Assembly: GCA_029863175.1 (NCBI GenBank)
Contig: JAOTVX010000018.1
Coordinates: 1-62,724 of the forward strand
Direction: 5' to 3'
Origin: Betaproteobacteria bacterium
GTDB lineage: Bacteria > Pseudomonadota > Gammaproteobacteria > Burkholderiales > SG8-41
DNA: 62,724 bases
This document shows positions 56,113 to 62,724 of the stretch, one piece after another. The translations under genes and the position numbers were made by a program. Each line of letters starts with the position of its first letter. Position 1 is the stretch's first letter. The notes beneath the pieces were generated by a model. That model saw nothing but the letters and a program-made list of their open reading frames with translations. It searched no databases and had not been told where the DNA came from.

Positions 56113-56697
56113 ATGGCGCGAACGACTAGCGACGAAGAGTTACAGCTTAAACGGCGCGCGCGGCGGCGATTGATTGGCGCCATCGTGTTGGTCACGGCCA
56201 TCGTGGTGGTGCTGCCGATGGTGCTCGACTCCGAGCCCAAGCCGTCCGGCGGGGAAGTCGCGGTCCGGATTCCTTCCCCCAATTCCGGCACGTTTTCCCC
56301 GAAACTGGTGACCGAGGCCCCGGCGCCGAAAACAGCGCCCAAGGCGCCGGCGGCGCAAGAGAAGAAGCGAGAGGCGCCAGCCGTCCCGCTGGCGCCAAAG
56401 CCGGCGCCCCAAAAGGCAGCAAAGGCCGATGCCAAGCCCGTCGCCCAGGCGCCACCCCAGCCTGCCAGCCCGCGGTATGTCATCCAAGTCATTGCGCTGG
56501 CTGATGCGGATAAGGCGAACCAGCTGCGGGAAAAGATCGCGGCAGCCGGCATCAAGTCCTATACAGAAGTCGTCAAGACGGTGAAAGGGGACGTCACGCG
56601 TGTCCGCGCCGGGCCGTTCGAAAACCGAAAGGCGGCGGAAGAGGCCCACGAGAAGCTTAAAACGATTGGCCTGAGCGGGAACATCACGACGAAATGA
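56113..56697 (+). CDS. dedD: SPOR-domain protein, DedD-like
   Basis: 194 residues. A cytoplasmic Arg-rich start (LKRRARRRLIG), one membrane helix (AIVLVTAIVVVLPMVL, near 23-38), a Pro/Ala/Lys-rich periplasmic linker and a C-terminal SPOR domain (YVIQVIALADADKANQLREK, near 122-194). SPOR domains bind denuded septal peptidoglycan, so it should act in cell division. It overlaps cvpA by four bases (ATGA). Confidence 0.93.
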   Translation: MARTTSDEELQLKRRARRRLIGAIVLVTAIVVVLPMVLDSEPKPSGGEVAVRIPSPNSGTFSPKLVTEAPAPKTAPKAPAAQEKKREAPAVPLAPKPAPQKAAKADAKPVAQAPPQPASPRYVIQVIALADADKANQLREKIAAAGIKSYTEVVKTVKGDVTRVRAGPFENRKAAEEAHEKLKTIGLSGNITTK

Positions 56698-57185
56698 CCG
56701 TGTTTGACTACGTCGTGATCGCAGTCGTCGGACTATCAATCCTCCTCAGCGTGATTCGTGGGCTGGTTCGGGAAGTGCTTGCCCTGCTCGCCTGGGTGGT
56801 CGCGTTCCTTGCAGCGAACTTCTTTGCCGGTCCGCTGGCGACCCTGCTGCCCGACGAGATGTCGAACGTGGAGGTGCGTCTTCTGGTCGGTTTCGGGGCG
56901 GCGTTCGTGGTAGTCCTGCTTTCGATGAGCCTGCTTGCCATGTTCGCCGCTAAACTGGTAAAAAACTCCGGTCTTGGCGTGGAAGACCGCGTGCTGGGAG
57001 GCGTATTCGGGCTGGCGCGCGGAATGCTGGTGGTCGTGGTTCTGGTATTGCTCGCCGGTCTTACGGCATTGCCCAAGCAGCCGGTTTGGCGGGAGGCGGT
57101 ATTGAGTAAACCGCTGGAATCGTTCGTGGGCAGAGTCAAGCCCTGGCTGCCGGGTGGACTGTCGCAACGCATCACCTACGATTGA
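56694..57185 (+). CDS. cvpA: CvpA-family membrane protein
   Basis: 163 residues with four hydrophobic helices. The start FDYVVIAVVGLSILLSVIRG and VREVLALLAWVVAFLAANFF are typical of CvpA, linked to colicin V production and envelope homeostasis and usually located just before purF, as here (eight bases apart). Start overlaps the dedD stop. Confidence 0.95.
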   Translation: MTVFDYVVIAVVGLSILLSVIRGLVREVLALLAWVVAFLAANFFAGPLATLLPDEMSNVEVRLLVGFGAAFVVVLLSMSLLAMFAAKLVKNSGLGVEDRVLGGVFGLARGMLVVVVLVLLAGLTALPKQPVWREAVLSKPLESFVGRVKPWLPGGLSQRITYD

Positions 57186-57193
57186 GGCACGCG

Positions 57194-58723
57194 ATGTGCG
57201 GGATAGTCGGCATTGTCACGAAGGATAGCCCGGTCAACCAGTTGTTGTACGACGGGCTGCTGGTGTTGCAGCACAGGGGACAGGATGCCGCCGGTATCGT
57301 GACCGCCGAGGGCTCGACATTCCACATGCACAAGGGACCGGGCATGGTGCGTGACGTGTTCCGCACGCGAAACATGCGCACGTTGATCGGCCTCTCCGGC
57401 ATTGCCCACACACGCTATCCCACTGCGGGCTCGGCTTGGTCGGCGGCTGAGTCGCAGCCGTTCTACGTTAATTCGCCGTTCGGCATTGTGCTCGGCCACA
57501 ACGGCAATCTGACGAACACCGAGCAGCTCAAGAACGATTTGTTCCGGCAGGACCTGCGGCACGTCAATACCAACTCGGACTCGGAGGTGCTGCTCAACGT
57601 GCTCGCGCACGAACTGCAAGAGACCGCGACCAACTACAAGCTGGACCCCGCCACGATCTTTGCGGCCGTTTCAGGCGTGTACCGGCGCTGCCGCGGCGCT
57701 TACGCCGTGGTGGCGATGATCGCGGGTTACGGCCTCCTTGCCTTTCGAGACCCGTTCGGCATCCGTCCGCTGATTTTCGGGCGTGCGGAGACCCAGGGCG
57801 GCTACGAGTACATGGTGGCCTCGGAGAGCGTGGCGCTCGATACGCTGGGTTTCCAGACGGTGCGCGATGTCGCTCCCGGCGAGGCGATCTTCATTGACCA
57901 GGACGGCAACTTCTACAGCCGCCAGTGCGTGCCGGCCGTCTCGCTCAATCCCTGCATCTTTGAGTTCGTCTATCTGGCCCGGCCTGATTCGGTGATCGAC
58001 GGGATCTCGGTCTACGAGACGCGGTTGCGGATGGGCGAAAGTCTCGGCGAGAAAATCAGCCAACAGTATCGTCATCTCGACATCGACGTCGTGATCCCGA
58101 TCCCGGATTCCAGCCGGCCGGCAGCCATGGAGCTCTCGAAGCAGCTCAACCTGCCGTACCGTGAGGGCTTTATCAAGAATCGCTACATCGGTCGGACCTT
58201 CATCATGGCCGGGCAGTCGGTCCGCCGCAGATCCGTCCGGCAGAAGCTCAATTCGATCGCGATGGAGTTTCGTAACAAAAACGTTCTGCTGGTGGATGAT
58301 TCCGTGGTGCGGGGTAACACGAGTCGCGAGATCGTGCAGATGGCCCGCGAATCCGGCGCGCGCAAAGTGTTCTTCGCCTCGGCTGCTCCGCCGGTGCGCT
58401 TCCCCAACGTCTACGGCATCGACATGCCCACGCGCGAGGAGCTGATCGCAGCGGGACGCACGGAAGCGGAGATCGCGCGCGAGATCGGTTGCGACGAACT
58501 CATCTACCAGAATCTGGATGCGCTGCGCCGCGACGTGCAGAGCGTCAATCCGAAGGTCACCAACTTCGAGGATTCGTGCTTCTCGGGGGTGTACATCACC
58601 GGCGATGTCACGCAGGAGTACCTGGATGGCATCGAAGCGAGGCGCCGCGAGGGCGCAATGATGACGGAGATGACGTCGGTGTCGTCCTCGCAACTCGACC
58701 TCGGGCTCGAGCTGATCGAGTGA
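57194..58723 (+). CDS. purF: Amidophosphoribosyltransferase
   Basis: 509 residues. The Ntn nucleophile Cys follows Met1 (MCGIVGIV), so the ATG at 57194 is the start; GAGG lies six bases upstream. The PRPP-binding loop is VLLVDDSVVRGNTSREI. It carries out the first committed step of purine synthesis, glutamine plus PRPP to phosphoribosylamine. A terminator lies 65 bases downstream. Confidence 0.98.
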   Translation: MCGIVGIVTKDSPVNQLLYDGLLVLQHRGQDAAGIVTAEGSTFHMHKGPGMVRDVFRTRNMRTLIGLSGIAHTRYPTAGSAWSAAESQPFYVNSPFGIVLGHNGNLTNTEQLKNDLFRQDLRHVNTNSDSEVLLNVLAHELQETATNYKLDPATIFAAVSGVYRRCRGAYAVVAMIAGYGLLAFRDPFGIRPLIFGRAETQGGYEYMVASESVALDTLGFQTVRDVAPGEAIFIDQDGNFYSRQCVPAVSLNPCIFEFVYLARPDSVIDGISVYETRLRMGESLGEKISQQYRHLDIDVVIPIPDSSRPAAMELSKQLNLPYREGFIKNRYIGRTFIMAGQSVRRRSVRQKLNSIAMEFRNKNVLLVDDSVVRGNTSREIVQMARESGARKVFFASAAPPVRFPNVYGIDMPTREELIAAGRTEAEIAREIGCDELIYQNLDALRRDVQSVNPKVTNFEDSCFSGVYITGDVTQEYLDGIEARRREGAMMTEMTSVSSSQLDLGLELIE

Positions 58724-58787
58724 CCCCTGCCGGTCACTCGACAGGGGCGTGAATTCTGAATGGTGAATTCGGCTAAAGCGACGGTGG

Positions 58788-58821
58788 AAAAACCCGTTCG
58801 CGGAAGCTGAACGGGTTTTTT
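58788..58821 (+). terminator. Rho-independent terminator between purF and metZ
   Basis: AAAAACCCGTTC and GAACGGGTTTTT pair as a 12-bp stem around a 9-base loop, followed by T residues. The A-rich left side means it could act in both directions. Confidence 0.92.
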
Positions 58822-58851
58822 ATTGCCTTTAGCAGGCGGAAAGTAGGTGAC

Positions 58852-60027
58852 ATGAGCGACGAATACCATCTGGATACGCTCGCGGTGCGGGCGGGGACGG
58901 AGCGCAGCCAGTTCGGCGAGCACTCCGAGGCCCTTTACCTCACTTCGAGCTTCGTGTTCAAGACCGCTGCGCAAGCCGCAGCCCGCTTCTCGAACCAGGA
59001 GCCGGGCAACATCTACTCGCGCTTTTCCAATCCGACCGTGACCATGCTGGACGAGCGCCTTGCCGCGCTCGAGGGTGCGCAATGCTGTATTTCGACCGGC
59101 TCGGGCATGGCGGCCATTCTTGCGACCGTAATGGGACTGCTGAAGAGCGGGGACCACGTGGTGTGCTCAGCGGGCGTGTTTGGCGCGACCGTGCAGCTCC
59201 TGGGCAATATCATGAAGCGTTTCGGGGTGGAGACGACGTTCGTTTCGGGTAGCGCTCTCAGCGATTGGGAGAAAGCGGTGAAGCCCGCTACGCGCCTGCT
59301 TTTCGTCGAGACGCCATCGAACCCGCTCACCGAGATCTACGACATCGCGGCGCTCGCGGGCCTTGCAAAAAAGTCAGGTGCGCTGCTGGCCGTGGACAAC
59401 TGCTTTTGCACCCCTGTGCTGCAGCGTCCCCTGGACCTGGGTGCGGACATCGTCATCCATTCCGCGACCAAGTACCTCGACGGGCAGGGCAGAGTGCTGG
59501 GTGGAGCAGTGCTCGGCAGGCGCGATGCGATCCATGAAGGCGTGTTCGGCTTCCTGCGCACGGCGGGGCCGACGTTGAGTCCCTTCAACGCCTGGGTGAT
59601 CCTGAAAGGACTGGAGACGCTTAGGATCCGGATGGAAGCCCAGTCCGCGTCAGCGTTGGCGCTTGCGCAGTGGCTCGAGCAGCAGCCCGCCATCGAGCGC
59701 GTTTACTACCCCGGCCTTGCTTCTCACCCGCAGCACGAGCTCGCGAGGAAGCAGCAAAAGGGGTCGGGCGCCATCGTGTCGTTCGACGTGAAGGGAGGGC
59801 AGGACGCGGCCTGGCGCGTGGTCGATGCGACGACCCTGCTCTCGATCACGGCTAATCTCGGGGACACCCGGAGCACCATCACACACCCGGCCTCGACCAC
59901 TCATGGCCGCATCTCGGCGGAAGCCCGCGTTGCCGCGGGAATAGCAGATGGTTTGTTGCGCATTGCGGTGGGCCTCGAACACATCGAGGACATCAAGGCC
60001 GATTTGGCGCGTGGATTGAGCGCGTAG
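58852..60027 (+). CDS. metZ: O-succinylhomoserine sulfhydrylase
   Basis: 391 residues of the Cys/Met-metabolism PLP family. LDTLAVRAGTERSQFGEHSE and IYSRFSNPTVTMLDERLAAL are typical of MetZ; the PLP Lys is in HSATKYLDGQGRVLGG. It makes homocysteine directly from O-succinylhomoserine and sulfide. The ATG is preceded by AAGTAGGTGAC. The location after purF is conserved in betaproteobacteria. Confidence 0.95.
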   Translation: MSDEYHLDTLAVRAGTERSQFGEHSEALYLTSSFVFKTAAQAAARFSNQEPGNIYSRFSNPTVTMLDERLAALEGAQCCISTGSGMAAILATVMGLLKSGDHVVCSAGVFGATVQLLGNIMKRFGVETTFVSGSALSDWEKAVKPATRLLFVETPSNPLTEIYDIAALAGLAKKSGALLAVDNCFCTPVLQRPLDLGADIVIHSATKYLDGQGRVLGGAVLGRRDAIHEGVFGFLRTAGPTLSPFNAWVILKGLETLRIRMEAQSASALALAQWLEQQPAIERVYYPGLASHPQHELARKQQKGSGAIVSFDVKGGQDAAWRVVDATTLLSITANLGDTRSTITHPASTTHGRISAEARVAAGIADGLLRIAVGLEHIEDIKADLARGLSA

Positions 60028-60054
60028 CCTTCTCACGCGAACGTGCCCAGCACC

Positions 60055-60120
60055 CTGTCGGACTTAGGTGTCGGACAGGCTGCTAAAGGAGTTTGTCGGA
60101 GCTAAGTCCGACAAACTCCT
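60055..60120. repeat. REP-like hairpin, third copy
   Basis: AGGAGTTTGTCGGA / TCCGACAAACTCCT (60087-60120), six-base loop, preceded by a half-copy GTCGGACTTAGGTGTCGGAC. The stem matches the fimV-truA hairpin 1 nearly base for base. Confidence 0.88.
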
Positions 60121-60164
60121 AGGTGCCACAAGACGGACTGAGCTGCCACGCGCCAATTAACAAG

Positions 60165-60187
60165 GCCGAACGCAGGCGTTCGGCTTT
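60165..60187 (+). terminator. Weak terminator-like hairpin
   Basis: GCCGAACG / CGTTCGGC, loop CAGG, followed by only three T residues. It marks the boundary between the metZ region and the cassette array. Confidence 0.45.
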
Positions 60188-60239
60188 GCCTTCGCGTGTT
60201 CGAACGGACGACTGGATCGCTGTTCAACGCGCGGAAAAG

Positions 60240-60731
60240 TTACTCTAACCCCTGGGTCTCCCTTACTCGTCGCGCGTCCGGGTGGGGCGTGTTGTTAGAC
60301 CCTAGCGTGCTTGCCCGGTGATTCGCGAGCCACTCTCGAATTGCGGCTGCGTTCTCCGTGTGGCGATCGAAACCGGTGAAATGACGGGTGAGAGGGATGA
60401 CTCCCGTAGAAGTTGAGAGCACAACCCGTGAGGCTCCCGATGGATCGTCGTGCACCTCAACTCCGATCACCTCACATAGGGGGCGTTCGCCCCGCACTCG
60501 ACCAGGCCATCCGAAGTGTCGCCAAGCCACGACGCCACGAGCAGCATCAAACACGAACCGAGTCGGCAGCGCGGACAGATATGAAATGACTGATCCAACA
60601 ACGATCCCGGTTCCGGTTGCGACCCTTTCGCCGACGGCGAGGGCGTTCGGGGAATCGACGGCTTGGACAATCACGCCGATCACTAGCGCGGCGGCAATTG
60701 TGGGTACGACCACGGGCCTGTGCAGCAGCAC
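60240..60731 (-). CDS. Cassette-borne two-TM protein with PH-like domain
   Basis: About 163 residues from a GTG at 60731; an open frame continues to 60872 but would translate the attC site and overlap the toxin gene. Two hydrophobic helices (VPTIAAALVIGVIVQAV and GTGIVVGSVISYLSAL) precede a soluble beta-rich domain (RFVFDAARGVVAWRHFGWPG, SRVVLSTSTGVIPLTRHFTG) resembling bacterial PH-like membrane proteins. The C-terminus (NNTPHPDARRVRETQGLE) is encoded by the attC site itself, typical of a cassette gene. Function unknown. Confidence 0.6.
   Translation of the reverse strand: MLLHRPVVVPTIAAALVIGVIVQAVDSPNALAVGERVATGTGIVVGSVISYLSALPTRFVFDAARGVVAWRHFGWPGRVRGERPLCEVIGVEVHDDPSGASRVVLSTSTGVIPLTRHFTGFDRHTENAAAIREWLANHRASTLGSNNTPHPDARRVRETQGLE
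60243..60300 (-). other. attC-like recombination site A
   Basis: Read leftward it begins GTCTAAC (60300-60294, matching RYYYAAC) and ends GTTAGAG (60249-60243). Spacing is 58 bases. Internal pairing is weaker than in the other three sites. It forms the left end of the array. Confidence 0.6.
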
Positions 60732-60778
60732 AAGGAACGAGGGAGCATTTGTAACGATGCGCAGCCGCGTATCCTGCC

Positions 60779-60853
60779 GTCTAACGTCCGCGATGACGCG
60801 CGCTCGGAAGCGCGCAGCGCTTTCTTGCGTCGTTGTCGATCGCGCGGTTAGCG
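60779..60853 (-). other. attC-like recombination site B
   Basis: Read leftward: CGCTAAC (60853-60847) to GTTAGAC (60785-60779, matching GTTRRRY). Internal arms CCGCG..GAT / ATCGCGG and AAGCGC / GCGCTT can pair. The toxin gene's TAA is part of the CGCTAAC core, a hallmark of gene cassettes. Length 75 bases. Confidence 0.8.
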
Positions 60854-61144
60854 GCCAACTCGCGTCCGCCAATAACCGGGTAGGCGGCTTTGGTGTGCGA
60901 GCACCTCGATACGGAGCACATCGGATGTCGCGCTGTAAATCAGCGTAAAGGGAAAACGGGGAAGAACGAAACGGCGTAGGTCGCGAGCAACCGGCTGACC
61001 AATCTCGGGCTGATCCAGCAGAAGATCCGTCGCACGTCGAATCTCGGATTCAAGACGTTCCCCCAAACCCGGAACTTGTAGCTCGTAGTGTAGCGCTGCC
61101 TCGATAAGTTCCAACTCCGCTTCGGGGTGGAACTCCAGCCTCAT
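60848..61144 (-). CDS. RelE/ParE-family toxin
   Basis: 98 residues. FHPEAELELIEAALHYELQV, EIRRATDLLLDQPEIGQPV and RRFVLPRFPFTLIYSATSDV are typical of RelE/ParE-type toxins (mRNA interferase or gyrase inhibitor; the two cannot be separated here). It overlaps the antitoxin stop by four bases (ATGA), antitoxin first. The stop codon sits in attC B. Confidence 0.9.
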   Translation of the reverse strand: MRLEFHPEAELELIEAALHYELQVPGLGERLESEIRRATDLLLDQPEIGQPVARDLRRFVLPRFPFTLIYSATSDVLRIEVLAHQSRLPGYWRTRVGR

Positions 61145-61374
61145 CGCTTCAGGCGCGCACGGAGATTCGCGAATACTCGTTCGCCGGGGATCGACTGCAC
61201 CTTGCCTTCGACGATCTCCCGGTGCCGCCGCTGCGCCTCTTTAAACCAGGCGCTCTCGACGTCGGCGTCGGGCGGGCCGTCGAGTTCAGCGATAAGGGAG
61301 CGGATCAGATCCGCCTTGTCTTCGAGACTCAATGCCCGGATTTTGGCCTCAATTTCAGCAACAGCCGTGGACAT
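61141..61374 (-). CDS. Antitoxin, putative addiction module component family
   Basis: 77 residues. IEAKIRALSLEDKADLIRSL and AWFKEAQRRHREIVEGKVQS are the hallmark of the unstable-antitoxin family paired with RelE/ParE toxins. An ideal AGGAGG lies five bases before the ATG, and the cassette carries its own promoter, unlike most integron cassettes but usual for cassette toxin-antitoxin modules, which stabilise large arrays. Confidence 0.92.
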   Translation of the reverse strand: MSTAVAEIEAKIRALSLEDKADLIRSLIAELDGPPDADVESAWFKEAQRRHREIVEGKVQSIPGERVFANLRARLKR

Positions 61375-61405
61375 GCTGGCCTCCTAAATCGCATTGTGTG
61401 TGGAC

Positions 61406-61435
61406 ATTGTAGCGCCGTATGTTGTTGGCCGCTAA
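61406..61435 (-). promoter_or_regulatory. Promoter of the toxin-antitoxin cassette
   Basis: Read leftward: TTAGCG (61435-61430), 18 bases, TACAAT (61411-61406). The -35 element lies in the attC C end, so cassette insertion itself would supply it. The antitoxin ATG is 31 bases downstream of the -10. Confidence 0.5.
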
Positions 61436-61507
61436 CGTGTCCCGATCACCCGCGCCAGCAAGCGCGAGCAACGCTTGCTCGCGCCGGGGTGGATCGAGTG
61501 GTTAGGG
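61430..61507 (-). other. attC-like recombination site C
   Basis: Read leftward: CCCTAAC (61507-61501) to GTTAGCG (61436-61430), 78 bases. The inner part pairs extensively (CGATC..ACCC..CGC..CAAGCG against CGCTTGCTGGCGCGGGTGAT). The upstream gene's TAA stop lies in the first core. Confidence 0.8.
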
Positions 61508-61939
61508 TGCAACAACTTCTCCACTACCCCGACGCTCGCACAACCATGAGCCGACATATGCAAAAAGTAAAACTCCCAAAAAATATAGCCACTGCTCGGG
61601 CATAGCCCACTCTAAGGCGACTAAGCCAATCCCGAACGGGGACCAAGACGCCAGCGCCGTCTGGAGCATGAGCGCCGACGCAGAAAAAACCAGCCAGAAA
61701 CGAAGCACGCAAGGGTGCACGAAAAAACCCAAAGGAAGGCCCAACAACGCACCTATGATGACGGTCCAGACTGCGGCGTTCGCGCCCCGCACGATCAATT
61801 TCGCGTGCGGAGCAAGCCCGAGGTCGAGCGCGAGCTGATAGAGCGCAACCGTGATACCGCCGGAGTATCCGAACAGGACTGTCATTGCCGGGAAAGCCAA
61901 TACTCCGAGGCCAATCGCAATGAGAGATTTGCGGGCCAT
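61502..61939 (-). CDS. Cassette-borne membrane protein of unknown function
   Basis: 145 residues from the ATG at 61939 (a longer frame to 61954 would overlap the attC flank). Four hydrophobic helices: IAIGLGVLAFPAMTVLFGYS, AVWTVIIGALLGLPLGFFV, FWLVFSASALMLQTALASW and WLYFLGVLLFAYVGSWL. No family recognised. The stop codon TAA is inside attC C. Expression probably depends on an upstream cassette or integron promoter, as none is evident. Confidence 0.7.
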   Translation of the reverse strand: MARKSLIAIGLGVLAFPAMTVLFGYSGGITVALYQLALDLGLAPHAKLIVRGANAAVWTVIIGALLGLPLGFFVHPCVLRFWLVFSASALMLQTALASWSPFGIGLVALEWAMPEQWLYFLGVLLFAYVGSWLCERRGSGEVVAP

Positions 61940-61963
61940 ATTGGAGCGCTGCACGACTTTGCA

Positions 61964-62023
61964 CCCTAACGAGCAGCATCAGCGGCGGCGCGAAGCCCCG
62001 TCCGCTGCATGCTGTTGTTAGAC
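61964..62023 (-). other. attC-like recombination site D
   Basis: Read leftward: GTCTAAC (62023-62017, perfect RYYYAAC) to GTTAGGG (61970-61964), 60 bases. Internal arms CAGCAT, CAGCGG / CCGCTG, ATGCTG pair with one extrahelical base, the classic attC fold. The endonuclease gene's TAA lies in the first core. Confidence 0.88.
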
Positions 62024-62724
62024 CGATTGTTTCTTGTACTCCTCGAAGAACGACGCGTCGATCTCAAACGTCTGGCGTGGTCGCAAGCCAAGCTCCAACT
62101 TTTCAAGCATGCCTGCTAGCTTCTCGCCATCGACCAGTTCGATCGGCGGTGCCCCATCCCGCACCGCCTCCTTGCGGGCTTCAGACGTGAACGACCCGGT
62201 GGTGATGATGATTCCCTTGTCCGCGCGTCCGGTCATTGCGCCTCGGAAATCGCGCACGTGACTCGGCGTGACCGACCCCGCGTACTTCTTGCACTGGAAG
62301 AGGACTTTGAAGCTGACGAGGGCGTTGACCTGGAGGATGCCGATGCCGTCGATGCCACCATCTCCGGATCGGCCAGTGATGGTGACTTCCTGGAAACCGG
62401 ACTCGCGGAGGAGTCGTTGGCAGAAGCGCTCAAACCCCGCGGCCGGGAGCGATTGCAGCGTCTGAGCCAGTTCCTGGCGGTAGTCGGTGACCGGCGGAAC
62501 TGCGTCCTCAAGACCTGGTTGCGGCGCGCCGCCAGTCGGAGGCTTCGTCTGTTCTGAGACCTCTCGAACGATCCGCTGAATCTCGTCGGGAGTAACCTCA
62601 CCGAGTGACCTGCCCTTCTCGGTCAAAGTCCAAACCCCGCGTTGCGATGAGTCTATGTATCCCGCCTTTGCAAGGTAGAACCTCGCCCAATGAACTTGGT
62701 TCTCGAACCGAGTTTGAACGCCAC
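62018..62724 (-). CDS. Mrr-type restriction endonuclease, 5' end beyond the window
   Basis: At least 235 codons; the frame runs off the right edge. The first visible part (RFENQVHWARFYLAKAGYID, SSQRGVWTLTEKGRSL) is the Mrr N-terminal winged-helix domain. The C-terminal catalytic domain has GRSGDGGIDGIG and FQCKKY, the D-(x)n-QxK core of Mrr nucleases, then MTGRADKGIIITTGSFTSEA. Mrr cuts methylated foreign DNA. An internal TTG at 62626 is not the start. Its TAA lies in attC D, so it is a cassette-borne defence gene. Confidence 0.88.
   Translation of the reverse strand, partial: GVQTRFENQVHWARFYLAKAGYIDSSQRGVWTLTEKGRSLGEVTPDEIQRIVREVSEQTKPPTGGAPQPGLEDAVPPVTDYRQELAQTLQSLPAAGFERFCQRLLRESGFQEVTITGRSGDGGIDGIGILQVNALVSFKVLFQCKKYAGSVTPSHVRDFRGAMTGRADKGIIITTGSFTSEARKEAVRDGAPPIELVDGEKLAGMLEKLELGLRPRQTFEIDASFFEEYKKQSV

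Overview
The window is a high-GC bacterial chromosome segment, most likely from a betaproteobacterium (Burkholderiales/Nitrosomonadales grade). The reasons are the gene order leuC-leuD-leuB-asd-fimV-truA-trpF-trpB-trpA-accD-folC-dedD-cvpA-purF-metZ, the neighbourhood metG-apbC-(dcd)-ornithine decarboxylase, and a Bug-type (TctC) solute receptor. No rRNA, tRNA, CRISPR array or insertion sequence was recognised. I cannot name the species.

Layout. 1-4.8 kb: a ParB-like protein, a PilZ protein, a gamma-glutamylcyclotransferase-like protein and the GTPase TypA. 5-15.2 kb: transport, with a peptide ABC transporter (permeases and binding protein, no ATPase genes), an ArgE-type deacylase, a complete glutamate/aspartate-type ABC operon and a Bug receptor. 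15.3-19.5 kb: a dehydrogenase, a 50-residue membrane protein, a hydrolase, an EamA exporter and a broken crotonase gene. 19.6-25.3 kb: dnaE, a TPR protein, acylphosphatase and two DsrE-like genes, one of them short. 25.6-28.4 kb: a three-gene signalling operon (class III cyclase with a PEGA-like tail, a TssQ-like lipoprotein, a tail-anchored Ser/Thr kinase). 28.7-37.8 kb: metG, apbC, a dcd remnant, ornithine decarboxylase with a leader ORF, a Sel1 fragment, folA, thyA, a hydrolase remnant and an M17 aminopeptidase. 38-60 kb: an MFS-PlsC fusion, aroC, an MFS transporter, then the leucine, threonine/lysine/methionine, tryptophan, fatty-acid, folate and purine genes. 60.2-62.7 kb: an integron gene-cassette array read leftward, with four attC-like sites, a RelBE-type toxin-antitoxin pair, two membrane proteins and a partial Mrr endonuclease.

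Two features stand out. First, many gaps between genes hold degenerate short 'words' (7-12 nt, tandem), typically arranged as two inverted arms around a 15-45 nt centre. One centre occurs twice, at about 2.6 and 17.75 kb. One such element lies in frame inside dnaE, and others abut the starts of leuB, trpA and folC. Second, several genes survive only as remnants (crotonase, dcd, an alpha/beta hydrolase, a small membrane protein, a Sel1 protein, a DsrE paralogue), three of them with internal deletions.
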